Assembly: GCA_032622095.1 (NCBI GenBank)
Contig: CP136066.1
Location: 226,614,961 to 226,678,960 of the forward strand
Direction: 5' to 3'
DNA from: Siphonodentalium dalli
Lineage: Eukaryota > Mollusca > Scaphopoda > Gadilida > Siphonodentaliidae
Length of the DNA: 64,000 bases
The notes beneath the pieces are model-generated. The model did no database searches, was not told the DNA's origin, and worked only from the letters and a program-made list of their open reading frames with translations. A program made the position numbers and the translations under genes. Positions 51,140-61,700 of this stretch are shown here, piece by piece (within the stretch, counting starts at the first letter, position 1; each line of letters begins with the position of its first letter).

Positions 51140-54100
51140 CTGAAATGATAAACACCGTAGGTAGTGGTTACTGCCACTTAAAGTGATGTGAAAAACTCCA
51201 GTAGAAATTGAGAATAATCGTGTTACTTTTTACGAATATTAATCCAAATTGACAACACACAGAGCTTTGCGCAGTGGCGGTACCATAGCCAATGAGGTTT
51301 ATCCGAGGCGTGGTTATTGCTAGGTCTGATGCTCATTCGATCGCTTCTCGGCTTTTTGGCTCGAGTCCGTGCTGTGAGATACGTCCCCGACGATGGTCAC
51401 CCCATCGGACGGGACTTCCACGGTGTGGGTTCGCAGCCTGAGGAGGACGAGTGGTCGTGACTGACTGACGGACTTCCGCTTTAGCGGGGACTGACCCCGA
51501 CAGGCAATTTGACCATCTCGTAAGGGTGGGTCACCTCTTTCGGGGTGCTCCAGCCGATATGAGTGGTCCGCAATAGCCCCGGGTAGTAAAAAAAAAAAAA
51601 AAAAAAAAAAAAATAATTGACAACACACACCATCATTCTTTTATGGTTTCCCTACCTATCCTAGAAAAATGTGCCTACCCAAAACTTTTTATTGGACTGT
51701 CGACACAGATAATTTTTTATGTTCAGTGGGAAGGGCATCGAAAGGTATCTTACCCATTTTCCTATAAAAACGTTTAGATTGTTTTAATAGTCAAGTGCTC
51801 CGACTAATTCAAGATATTAATATTTAGTATTGAACTTTTCAATTAATCTGAATTCTGAAGCAAATCTCACAATATCAACTCGATTTAAAAGTGACAGAGA
51901 GAATATTGTTCAGTTTTGGCAAGTAATAGCAATTATTAAGAATAAATTAAGACATATTAGTACTGTAGTTCGTCATGTTGATCGCAAAAATTTATAATTT
52001 GTTGCTAAACATGAAATGGTATTAACCTGGGTAACTTTATCACAATTCTCTCCAACCTGGGTAACTTTATCACAATTTCAGGAACCTGGGTAACTTTATT
52101 ACAGAAAACCGGTGAGAGCCATAATTAATAGCTACATATGTACATTGTACTAGTAGTTGATTGGTTATGGTGTTATGGTTTTAAAGACATATGACTATGA
52201 TGGATTTGTTCGGTGCGTGAAATTGATAAGTTAGTATTCAGGCACTATGCCAATCTGGGAAGTGTAGCATTCTACCAACATCCCCGAAAATTTCAAAGAA
52301 ATCGACCATACCACTCCCTAGAAAATATCGTCTGAACTACGCCCAATTGTAAATATTTACATCTCGATTCGGGATGCAACAATCAGCGATAAACTAACAC
52401 AAATGATTTTGTCATCGAGAGTCATTGCATTTAATGAATATATAAGGCCAAAAAAAATCATACCTGTGTTTATGGTTACATGGTTTAAAATAATTAGGTA
52501 TTCAGAATGTTTTTTTATTATTATTCTGAATACCATTGGGTCATTGACAATTCTATCTAGAAAGCAGAATTATGGGTAATTTTTCAGGATTTAGTCGGAA
52601 ATACATGTATGCCATTGTATGGCTTGTTGCCATTCATCGGAAAGCTCTCACTGAGAGCTTTCCTGTAATGGGAGAGGTTGCTTCATTTGCAAGCCCGGAA
52701 AGGAAGAATATGACACAAGACTCGACCAAACCACGATGTTCCCCCGACAATACATATAGGCCTACTAATGCGTCACCTTGACTCAGAGTGACATGGCGTC
52801 AACCATGAACCTTCATTGTACCGCTATGTTGGTAGGTATATAATCTTTGGGTGGGGTAGATCATGCCATGAACCTCGACTAATGCTAACACCTGTAGACG
52901 TTAGCATTAGTAGAGGTTCATGGCATGATCTACGGGTGGGGGTGTTTTCAGTCATAGTTTACCTTCCTTTTCCAAAAAAAAAAGAGAGACATTTAATGAG
53001 CCTTTTACTCGATCAGGCAAATGACCCGCGAAGCATGTTGGCCATATTTTGGGTCAGGTAAATGGCAGTCAAGGTGACATATTAGTATATGTGTTGTCCG
53101 GGGAAGTCACAGTTTGGTCGTGTCTTGATGTGTCATATTCTTCCCTTCCGGACTTTAACAAAACACTCCATTGCCAGTGGTGGGAAAGTTGGGCTATAAA
53201 TTCAAATCATCAATGTATATAAGTCAATTTGGGACTAGTATTAAACACCTATGCAGCCATCGGTAACTCATCTCATTCTCAATCGATTCATGGACAATGT
53301 AAAGCCCGGACCTCCTATTTACCGAGAACAAGTCCAAAATTAATAAATAAGTCATAATAATGTCAAAGTATAGTGTATATATCACTCTTAAGTAGATATT
53401 GTACCATATTTGACCATTTAAATGACATACATGTACATGTTGTTATTTTACGTATACCGAGAACTTGAAACGTCGCTGTCATGTTCTCGGCTGGCGGTAA
53501 CACAAAGGCATAAGTCGTGCCTAAGTGTTAATTAACGGGACCTGGGTCTGTTTGGTGATTAGAATTAATTGAGTTGTGTATACTAATATGTGTTACTGTT
53601 TGTTAATCACTGTGATGTGTGAGTGCATAACATTGTAGGTGAGAAATATATTAAAGAAATAATTACAACTGATGCAAAAAAAACCACGTTCTGTAATCTG
53701 TCACTTGGAAGAACAAATCCTACTTCTCAAATCAGCAATTGAATCTGGATCTATAATTGGTATCGACGGAACATTTAATATTGCATCTTGCTGTGTAACA
53801 ACTATTATGTTTAAAAACCCTAATATTATAAGGAAATCTTAATTATCAAACCGAGAAGACACTACAAACCGAGAACAAGCTTAATTAATTAAGCCGCTAC
53901 GCTGTATGTTAAATGAGATCGTCGCTTGGTGGCGCTTACAATTTGTTAACAATTTGTCGGTTAAATGCATAAAAGTAAAACATTTTAAGGAAAATATTGA
54001 TGTCTACTGTAGATATTTCAAATAAAACACTATATTTAATGTATATAAGGCATTTTAAACCTTGTTCTCGGTAAATAGGGTGACCCGTAAAGCCGGTACG

Positions 54101-54972
54101 TAGCTAGATCCATTGGATCTTACTATCATGGCTGACGCCATGTAAGATCCATCTTGCCCTTGAAACAATATAGGCGACTATGATTCCTATAAAAGTAACA
54201 ATTAGGACCAACGCACATGTATTTATCAACTAAATACGAATACCAGTGTGAAACCATCCACTCACCTACGAGTCATTTATCCTTAAAATCAATCAAATAA
54301 CAGAACGTAAACACAGACATGTCTTCCATAACATGTGACCGCAATATGTCATTGCACGCGTTCCTGAATACCCGTGGAAAATCCAAACGATCTACAATTA
54401 GGTCGAGTTTAACTACACTCTGCGCATGCGTGACCTTTGCTCTACTAGGCTCACAACAGAAAACTTCCATGAAATATGTCACATGTGACGTGCACGTTTG
54501 TCATGTGATATTTAGGACCTCCTACTTTTCTTCCTTCCGCCATTTGCAACATGTGTTTTCTAGATTGGATTTTTGGATTAAATAATTACGGAATTATACA
54601 CATTTTCTGGTATGTTTTATAGTTACTATGAATTGCAACAGTGTTAACATTAATGACTGTGTTAGTTGATTCTTAAAATTAAGTGTATTTAAAAATATTA
54701 GATAGTCGACAAAGCTTATAGAAGATCCGCTCTCCGGCCATATTACCAGGTCGGACTCAGACTAGTAGTAGTACGTAGCTCGACAACAGGTCACCAATTG
54801 TCCGGTCTGGATTATCTACAACTTTTTGCAACGAAACATATTTATAATACGATACCTGTACTGCAAAATGTAGCTCCAAACATCCGGCTTTCTTCAAGAT
54901 TGCATCCACTGGATCATCGTCACTGTATGCCGTAAAATGTCTTTGATGCGCGTTGTTAGTGGGGGCTGACAT
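51035..54972 (-). CDS. COA4: COA4-like twin CX9C mitochondrial protein, two exons
   Basis: Exon 1 (54972-54856) and exon 2 (51139-51035) join in phase 0 with CAG/GTATCG donor and ATTTCAG acceptor to give 73 residues. The CHCH fold is visible: C31 and C41 (AGCLELHFAVQECM) and C51 and C61 (WRLCQKQVTEFRRC), both CX9C. DDDPVDAILKKAGC and the CMFDNKDWR stretch are typical of COA4, which is imported to the mitochondrial intermembrane space by the MIA pathway and helps cytochrome c oxidase assembly. The human protein is 87 residues, so the length fits. The 3.7-kb intron is filled with repeats. Confidence 0.93.
51263..51322 (+). pseudogene. U4 snRNA 5'-domain sequence
   Basis: AGCTTTGCGCAGTGGC, then AGCCAATGAGGTTTATCCGA, then GGTTATTGCTA match the U4 5' end, the 5' stem-loop and part of the U2-proximal U6-pairing region. 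Differences from human U4 in the stem (ACCAT with GTGGT) keep the pairing, as in an invertebrate U4. It stops at TTGCTA, so it is not a functional U4 gene. Confidence 0.85.
51340..51361 (+). pseudogene. U2 snRNA 5'-end sequence
   Basis: ATCGCTTCTCGGCTTTTTGG CT equals the first 22 bases of U2 snRNA with one C-to-T change. The similarity ends before the branch-site recognition sequence. Confidence 0.8.
51630..52560. other. COA4 intron, AT-rich part
   Basis: Includes about 2.8 copies of a 30-bp repeat AACCTGGGTAACTTTATCAC (52024-52105) and TTATTCTGAATACC/GGTATTCAGAAT inverted at 52496-52540. No gene. Confidence 0.5.
52562..52665. mobile_element. family A MITE fragment
   Basis: AGCAGAATTATGGGTAATTT, TTTAGTCGGAAATA, a 20-bp insertion, then TGGCTTGTTGCCATTCATCG and the tip CTCTCACTGAGAG. 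Both ends are missing. Confidence 0.75.
52690..53157. mobile_element. foldback element with about 92-bp inverted ends
   Basis: The left arm (GCCCGGAAAGGAAGAATATG ... GCGTCACCTTGACTC) pairs with the right arm (GTCAAGGTGACATATTAG ... CATATTCTTCCCTTCCGGAC), with a few indels. An inner hairpin at 52858-52932 (TAGATCATGCCATGAACCTC) lies in the loop. No coding capacity. Confidence 0.8.
53307..54086. mobile_element. MULE-like DNA transposon remnant
   Basis: The 8-bp GTAAAGCC occurs at 53299-53306 and 54087-54094. Ends are inverted: CTATTTACCGAGAACAAG in both, within 26-bp termini with four mismatches. ACCGAGAAC/GTTCTCGG recurs internally at 53458, 53484, 53850 and 53869. A transposase fragment is inside. 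780 bp, so internally deleted. The 8-bp duplication and the protein motif both support the Mutator-like superfamily. Confidence 0.8.
53672..53842 (+). pseudogene. MULE-type transposase fragment
   Basis: A 56-codon frame with KSAIESGSIIGIDGTFNIAS and VTTIMFKNP, resembling the segment around the first catalytic Asp of MULE transposases (xGxDxTFNxxxxYVTxxxxKN). Stop codons follow at once and the rest of the transposase is missing. Confidence 0.6.
54095..54855. other. COA4 intron, 5' part
   Basis: Contains a short inverted GATCCATTGGATCTTACTAT.../ATGTAAGATCCAT (54105-54152). No other structure. Frames at 54273-54585 have no domain. Confidence 0.4.
54856..54972 (-). CDS. COA4: COA4 exon 1
   Basis: Encodes residues 1-39, MSAPTNNAHQRH at the start and KKAGCLELHFAVQ at the end. 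The ATG at 54972-54970 is the first in frame. Confidence 0.92.
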
Positions 54973-55194
54973 CTTGGTTTTTCAAAAATACGGAACGAAA
55001 ATAGGTTGTACACGCGTTTTATAAACTTCGGCATTTATTCTGTTCTTTGGTGCGTATTAGCATTTCAACGGACTTTCAAATAATTTATCTGAAGTGGAAT
55101 ATATAGTAATATTTTATATTATTTCCCAGGAACGTGAATGTATTATTTTGTATTCCAAGTTATTAGCCAGGGACGTGAATTTTGAGTGATCGTC
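54973..55194. promoter_or_regulatory. COA4 upstream region, possible bidirectional promoter
   Basis: 222 bp between the COA4 ATG and a divergent ATG at 55195. No TATA or initiator assigned; the duplicated CAGG(G/A)ACGTGAAT motif (55127-55138 and 55168-55180) is the only repeat. Confidence 0.3.
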
Positions 55195-55240
55195 ATGGGG
55201 GACGGTGTTAGTATCGACGAAAACTTTATCCGTTTCTTTT
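55195..55240 (+). CDS. possible first exon of a divergent gene
   Basis: ATG GGG GAC ... encodes MGDGVSIDENFIRFF and then meets a GTAAAT donor-like site at 55241. Without splicing the frame stops six codons later. It is close to and divergent from COA4, but no following exon was found and the family is not recognised. Confidence 0.25.
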
Positions 55241-55280
55241 GTAAATATTTCCGATTTTAAGAAAATTCAGTGATTTTGCT

Positions 55281-56270
55281 TAAGGACTTTGTGGACCCAA
55301 TTTTTCCAAAATTTCCCAAAAATTTTATAGAGTCCAAATAAAGGATTCTGTTCATGTATATCAGTAATAATAGAAACCATGCCCATTGATGCAACATTTT
55401 GAGAGTATACTTCGTGGTGGATTATGTTAGAAATACAAAATGTGAACTTTATTGAGATTTAAAAAAAATTAATTTACAGGCAATGGTCCAAGAAAAACAA
55501 AGTCCAAATCTAAGAATCAAATATGGGAATATGTACTGAACACTGTGATGAATGATGTATTACAAAAAAAATATTATATTTCTTGAGTGTTCTTTGATAA
55601 AATTACTTTGAACCGGTTGTTGACAAATGATATATACTTGCTTAAACATTGGCTATGTGGGTGGTAGCAGGCACGGGTTAACAGCTGGCCATTGTAACTG
55701 CTCTGGACAACTGCTCTGGACTCTGTTGACAATAGAATGCTAATCCTCACTCATACCCCTACCAGATCACCTTACTAATTCTAGTAAGTAGGTCACCACT
55801 CACTCAGGGTGATCACTCATGTGGAAGTTTGACACTGTTAAAAAGCCATTCACACCAGACTGGACATCAGCCATGAAAGGTGACCCATCAACTGCTGCCT
55901 CTCAGTCAACCATATTATGAAGTTAGTATATCATTTGTCAACAACCGGTTCAAAGTAATTTTATCAAAGAACACTCAAGAAATATAATATTTTTTTTGTA
56001 ATACATCATTCATCACAGTGTTCAGTACAGATTCCCATATTTGATTCTTAGATTTGGACTTTGTTTTTCTTGGGCCATTGCCTGTAAATAAATTTTTTTT
56101 AAATCTCAATAAAGTTCACATTTTGTATTTCTAACATAATCCACCATGAGGTATACTCTCAAAATGTTGCATCAATGGGCATGGTTTCTATTATTACTAA
56201 TATACATGAACAGAATCCTTTATTTGGACTCTATAAAATTTTGGAAAAATTGGGTCCACAAAGCCCTTAA
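55281..56270. repeat. 990-bp inverted repeat with about 350-bp arms
   Basis: The left arm 55281-55634 and right arm 55926-56270 are inverted copies with only scattered differences (for example TTCGTGGTGG against CCACCATGAG). The loop 55635-55925 is unique and less AT-rich. No target duplication was found. If transcribed through, it would form a long double-stranded RNA hairpin. Confidence 0.9.
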
Positions 56271-56299
56271 AACAGTCTAATCATCACATGATTTTACTT

Positions 56300-56610
56300 G
56301 AGTGAAGTTTGAGATATTGTCATGGGTTGATGTCCGTCCGTGTGTCTGTCCATCAACAATCTGTATCTGTCTGTATCTGTATTTTTCCGGCGCAGGAGCC
56401 TCTCGGCTGTTGTCGCGTCGTTGCTACTACTCTGGTGTTTCTCCTGTTGTATTCCCCGAGCATGCGTAATCTTCTATACTGTTCCAGTCCCTGATCGTTC
56501 TCACGAAGAATGATTGTTTATATTGTTCCGTGTTGGCTCTTATTGGTTCGAACGATCGTGAGTTGATACACTCATGGCTCGAAATTATGTTATCACTTTT
56601 GTGGTCTGGA
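56300..56610 (-). mobile_element. 3' end of a second non-LTR retrotransposon
   Basis: Minus-strand translation gives RSFEPIRANTEQYKQSFFVR and TIRDWNSIED, the C-terminal motif of Jockey/CR1/L2-type reverse transcriptases, ending at a stop near 56440. The 3' UTR has an ATACAGATACAGACAGATAC run. Severely 5' truncated. Confidence 0.75.
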
Positions 56611-56719
56611 AACTTTTTTGCTCGAATTTTCCTTCCTTTCCTTCAGCACACTGTACAGACCACGTTATCCCTCATCCATCCACATATATGCATCCCTTAC
56701 CAAAATTCCCTACCCTAAT

Positions 56720-57085
56720 TTCTCATGAGTTTCTCCTGTGAAACTCATGTTAGTTTCTCACATGAGTTTCTCAGTAGTTTTTTAAGATGCAAATGAGGTG
56801 GGTGGAGCTTTAAAACTAAAATGATTTCTCATGTTTTCACATGAGTTCTACTGTGAAAAATTAAGATTTCTCCTGAGAATAGGGTAGAAATATTTCTCCT
56901 GAGAATAGGGTAGAAATATTCCTCCTGAGAAATATTCCTCCTGAGAATAGGGTAGAAATATTCCTCCTGAGAAATATTCCTCCTGAGAATAGGGTAGAAA
57001 TATTCCTCCTGAGAATAGGGTAGAAATGTTTCTCCTGAGATTAGGGTAGAAATTTTTCTCACCTGAGAATAGGGTAGAAATTGGT
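56720..57085. repeat. 26-bp tandem repeat and CATGAGTTTCTC repeats
   Basis: About eight units of TCTCCTGAGAATAGGGTAGA plus AATATT (56863-57080), some shortened. Before it, CACATGAGTTTCTC and its inverse alternate (56720-56850). Confidence 0.88.
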
Positions 57086-58090
57086 GCACATAATTAGACA
57101 TCATCTGATAATGTTTTTAATACACTGTTATTGGTAATTGGAGTGACCTGTATTTATCACAAATTTCTAGCTTACTTTTCATCATATATTTGAGAATATA
57201 CCCGGTTGGTGTGCGCAACACTGCTTATGTGATACTCATAATCCTCGAAGAAATGATGACAATATGAAGGGAATATGTAATGCAAGTAATATTTATTCCA
57301 TTCTCATAAATAATTAGCAGAACATAAAATAGTTGTCAAAAACATAACCAGGATAGTATTATACTTAAGATTGTCCATGAACATGTTATATGAGAGGGTA
57401 GTATGATGAGGCACAGACTGGTGGCCCTGATAGAAGATATGCCTACATATAGGGGAAATATGATCTTGTATAAACTTAATTTTTCAATTTACATTCTTAT
57501 GCTCAGAAGACATATTTAGGTTAACTATGAAATACAATCTCAATATATCAGTTTACCCAGTTAATGCAGCTCAAATTAGGTCGAAATAGATCCAGTTTAA
57601 AAATTAAATAAAAAAAGCTATTAGTTCATGGTTGCATGATTTAATATTTATTACACAATTATGTACATAGCTATATTCATTTTGGCACATCCTGGCCTTT
57701 CCATAGCTTATTGTCAATGGTGATGGACTGATCTTGGTAGATCACTTGATAATTAAATTATATTTTCATCTATGAGCTGATGCTCATGCAACTTTAAAGA
57801 AATTAATATTTAAGACATGTGAAAGAACAGCATTTTATAAACCAGTTTAAATTCTCACTCAATCGACAATAACACGCCCATAGTTATATGCATTCATCTT
57901 AAACAAACCTTATAATTTACATACTTCAGATTTATTCCTAAGTTCTCGCCTTTTGTTGACCATGTCATCACATGGTAATTGTTATGTAATTCACAACATA
58001 TAATGAAAATACCCATGCATCTGGTATAATGTTGTCATTTTTTGGTGTTCATTGATATACAGGCCACATCAAAATTAAATAAAAACCCAA
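57086..58090. other. AT-rich stretch, nothing recognised
   Basis: No exon, element end or RNA visible. Confidence 0.4.
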
Positions 58091-58093
58091 TGG

Positions 58094-58735
58094 CAGCCAC
58101 AAACACATCAACAGATTAAATAGTACAAAACTGGAATAAAGTAACCACAATGTTTTAGTGTTTAATGATACAATCGCCATTAGAAACACATGTCAAACCA
58201 AGCTAATTTAATGATGTCCCTCATGTAATTTAATTTAATTATCTAATGATTTACCATAACCTCTTTTTGGTACAGACAGGAAGATGAGACCATATCTCAC
58301 CATTCAGAATTACAGCCAGAAACACATCAACAGATTAAATGGTTAAATGGTATCAAACTGGAATGAAGTAACCCTAATGTTCTAGTGTTCCGATGATACA
58401 TGCTCCATTACAAACACATGTCTGCCCACATTTCCTGTCAAAGCCAAAACAATTTAATTTTATGAGGCTCATATAATTTAATTTAATTATCTAGTGATTT
58501 ACCATAACCTCTCCAACTAATGTATTAGCTGTAGTTTGCTCCCAGATGCCTGCTACTCTAGATGAAAATATTGCTAGGCACATGTGTAATCTGTAAATGT
58601 TATGTACATATGTTAATTAATGTTGTCTAAATGTCATTACTTGTAGACAATAAACTTGATTGCTTCTTTGGTACAAACACCAAATGAGACAATATCTCCA
58701 CAATTCACAATAAGCTATTGATTAAGCCAGAATAT
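58094..58735. repeat. diverged tandem duplication, about 219-bp period
   Basis: CAGCCACAAACACATCAACA at 58094 and CAGCCAGAAACACATCAACA at 58313 start two units. Both contain ATAATTTAATTTAATTATCT AGTGATTTACCATAACCTCT-like sequence; the end of the second unit resumes at 58670-58735 after an insertion. Confidence 0.75.
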
Positions 58736-59850
58736 GCTGAAACCAGTACAGCTATCTACATAATAATTAAAACATTTAGTTACAAAGTCATGCATAGTGC
58801 CCTTTTAAGAAGATAGCAAAGGCAACATTTAAAAGGCCTACATACTGTAAAACATTTACAGACAACATGTTATTTATTTTTCAAAACAGTGAATCATATG
58901 ACAATGTTTAATTTGTTGCTGCATTATAGCTTTGGTTCCTGCATTTTAAAACAAGATCTTCATATTTAATGCAAGGAGCATGTCTGTCAATTTTTCACAA
59001 GCAATGCATAATCTTTGTTCAAATATTATGGTACTGTACACAAAATCTCCTGGTACCTTTCAAATCAATCTGGCACCTTTAAAATTATTAATTTGTACGT
59101 TGGGAAATACATTCACAACTGAAATATGGCTAATAACATTGTGTTGCATTCAATTACCACATCATACTTTTACAGCTCTATGTATGCATAAGCAAAAAAA
59201 TATGCAAAATTGAAAATTCAAATGCAGAACAGCAGTTACTGCAATATTACCACCTTGTTAAAAGCAGTTAAAATATAAATATATGTGTTCTACAGAATAT
59301 TTGATTATCTGTAACCTCTTTGACTGAACTATTTTGAAGAACTGTTTTCTGTGCACTGTCTATTTTTAACCCCTTTTGCTACATCCATATCCACCATTGT
59401 GGGTGAGGTTCCATGTCAAAGTTAATTATTTAGTTAGTTTTATTTAGAAATGATCTTAACAATCCTAGTTTGATAATACTGTATTGTTTATGTAGCTCAT
59501 GCAGGCTATCTTGTCCTCCAACATCAAATGTTATTTATATGTTAACTATGTCAGTGTCTCAACTATTAAACAATATTATGACTTTCTTTAAATATCAATT
59601 TAAGTTTACCTGCTTCCAGTATTAATTGCATCGCACTATAATTATGCATTGCATTCCAGTACTCAATTTAAGCACAGTATCCACTGTAAGCCCTCTCGGC
59701 AGTTTAAAATTAACTATTTATTACTGATGTGTTATGGCATGATACATTAATAATCTACAGTGCTGTTGGAATGGCATTGTTTACTTTTGACATCTGACCT
59801 GACTTGAAATAGCTTTAGATTAAAAAAAGAGTGATTAAATCGACTGTCTG
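58736..59850. other. AT-rich stretch, possible 3' UTR
   Basis: No feature recognised. It lies downstream of the minus-strand coding traces at 59870-60955, so it could be their 3' UTR. Confidence 0.3.
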
Positions 59851-59869
59851 ATTTGTTTTGTCAGTACAG

Positions 59870-60955
59870 AATGGATAACTCCCACAGTCGCATCTTTCTG
59901 AGAACCATATCCCTCAGTTTGAATCGCTGCTCCATGTTATTAGATGACTTGAAATTTCTTATGGTTCCACATGATAGAAAGATGATTTCATGCACGCACA
60001 AACCATGCATTCTGTTTAAAGTGTTTGATCATGCAATCAATCCAATGTCAGTGAAAATGTCTGCCGGTTGGTTATGGGCACACTCTATATACAGATGGAC
60101 CATCGACGATTGTTTGCACGTTGTATGGCAAGGCAAACAAAACACTGAAACATCACAGCTTTTAAAAATACCATTTATATATTCCGTGACATCATTTTCA
60201 ACAATTGAAGGGATATATGCAATGTCTGATCCCTATTGTAATTCCTTCTTGTGCTGCTGCTAACTTTTGACGCAAAGTGTTTTTCTTCATTGCATCATCA
60301 CAGTCGCCTTGCATCTTTGCGGAAAGTTTAGAAAAGTTATCCAAATCTGAGAGGAAGATACATTTCTCTCTCAGTATTTGATCAAATCCAATTTATGTCA
60401 AACGATAATGATTTTAATCATTCAGAGAAATGCCACTCAAAGAATTTAACTTTATTCCATTCATCTTCTGTGAAATGAATTACATGTTCTTTCTGGAGAG
60501 ATGGTATGGTGTAATTATCCATTGGTAACTCAACCTTATTAAAGATGTGATTCTCAACAGATTCAGGAAAAAACTTGTCCTCACAAGGCACAAAGTTAGA
60601 ACAATATGCTTGTCCAATAGAACCTTTTTCCGAAGATCCCGTTGATCCAGAGTCACATAGCTTTGTTTCTATTTCAGAACAAACATGCTTGCAGATTTCA
60701 AAATCTTCATAATGATGGATGATAAATCGCAGGAATGAACATAATGGCACATCAAAATGTCGTCAATTTTGCATAGTTCATATATATCTTCTGAGTTTTC
60801 TGGTCACATTACCAGAACGAATTAATTTTTCAGAATCGCCCGATTTGTTTTGCTTGCTGAAGTATTTGACGAAGTCGTCCATTGAAAATAGGTGCTCCCC
60901 TGCAATGCTGTGGTACTCCAAATCTGGAACAGTCTTGATCCCATTTTCTGGAAGG
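59870..60955 (-). pseudogene. unidentified coding-like region with broken frames
   Basis: Reading the minus strand: after TTCCTTCCAG, NGIKTVPDLEYHSIAGEHLF and SMDDFVKYFSKQNKSGDSEK; a gap with two stops; a 110-codon frame with FLRFIIHHYEDFEICKHVCS and HVIHFTEDEWNKVKFFEWHF; then after CTCTCAG, LDNFSKLSAKMQGDCDDAMK and LRQKLAAAQEGI; a frame change; then PSIVENDVTEYINGIFKSCD and CLPCHTTCKQSSMVHLYIEC. All blocks are on one strand in order. It may be a spliced lineage-specific gene or a decayed one; no family recognised. The plus-strand frame 59853-60263 is the likely shadow. Confidence 0.4.
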
Positions 60956-61289
60956 AAATAATAACGATGGCGTCAGTGACACTGAATCTCATCTTGGGCT
61001 AATTTTATTTCAGATTTGACAATGTGACCACATTGTAGTCACTGACCACAGAATAGTCTAGGATGTGTGTTATCATGAGTTTCAGGTCATGTATTATGTA
61101 GCATGATTTATGTGTTGTATGGGAAAACATTCGTTCCAAAGATAGTTGCTGTGGATGCCCCAAAATTGGTTTTGGTTGTGTACCTGTTCAGAGGTTGTCT
61201 TTGTGATGAGGATTTTAGTCACTAAATGTTCTATTTTAATAATGGTGAATATCTGTGCATAAATAACTGAATGACTTATGCATATAGGT

Positions 61290-61700
61290 CGTGAAAAGCA
61301 TATTTTGGGGAAGCCTGATATGGCCGCCAGAAGTTGTTTTTCATGAGGTCAAGGTATAAAGGAGACGTTCCAGTCTACATATCAACAGCAACACAAATTT
61401 CATGAAAATCGGTACATAAATAGAGCCTCTAGACCATACTATATGGAATTTTTGAGAAAATACAAGATGGCTACCAGCAACCATGTTTTTATGAGGTCAA
61501 TGTCAAAAGAGGATGTTCCGGTCTATTTATTGACAACAGTCCACACCCAAAATGGGACTGCTCAGTCCTATTACCAACAAGAACCGGCATTATTCCCACA
61601 ATTATTAGGGAAATGTTTTGGCATGTTTGGGATATCTGTTATTGAATTTGAATGATTTTCGATGAAAAACATGGCCACCGGTCGGCCAACAGCCATGATC
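61290..61700. repeat. diverged tandem repeat with CAAGATGGC motifs
   Basis: Units near 61318, 61463 and 61668 share ATGGCNNCCNG, TTTT.ATGAGGTCAA.GT and GACGTTCCAGTCTA/GATGTTCCGGTCTA. Similar in style to 2085-2830. Confidence 0.6.

Larger units (their letters stand above)
51262..51614 (+). mobile_element. SINE with a chimeric U4-U2 snRNA head
   Basis: Flanked by a perfect 15-bp duplication AATTGACAACACACA (51247-51261 and 51615-51629) and ending in 26 A (51588-51613), so one retrotransposed unit. It begins with U4 snRNA 5' sequence, then 17 bp, then the U2 snRNA 5' end, then about 225 bp of GC-rich body containing GGGTTCGCAGCCTG (weakly B-box-like) and a tail before the A run. The GC content is far above the neighbourhood. 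Inserted in the COA4 intron, opposite to the gene. Confidence 0.85.

Noticed and set aside
51320-51628. 102-codon minus-strand frame
   Set aside because: Lies wholly in the SINE and begins in the poly(A) tract; not a gene.
59853-60263. 136-codon plus-strand frame
   Set aside because: The opposite strand has blocks in consistent order with possible splice sites; this frame appears to be its shadow.
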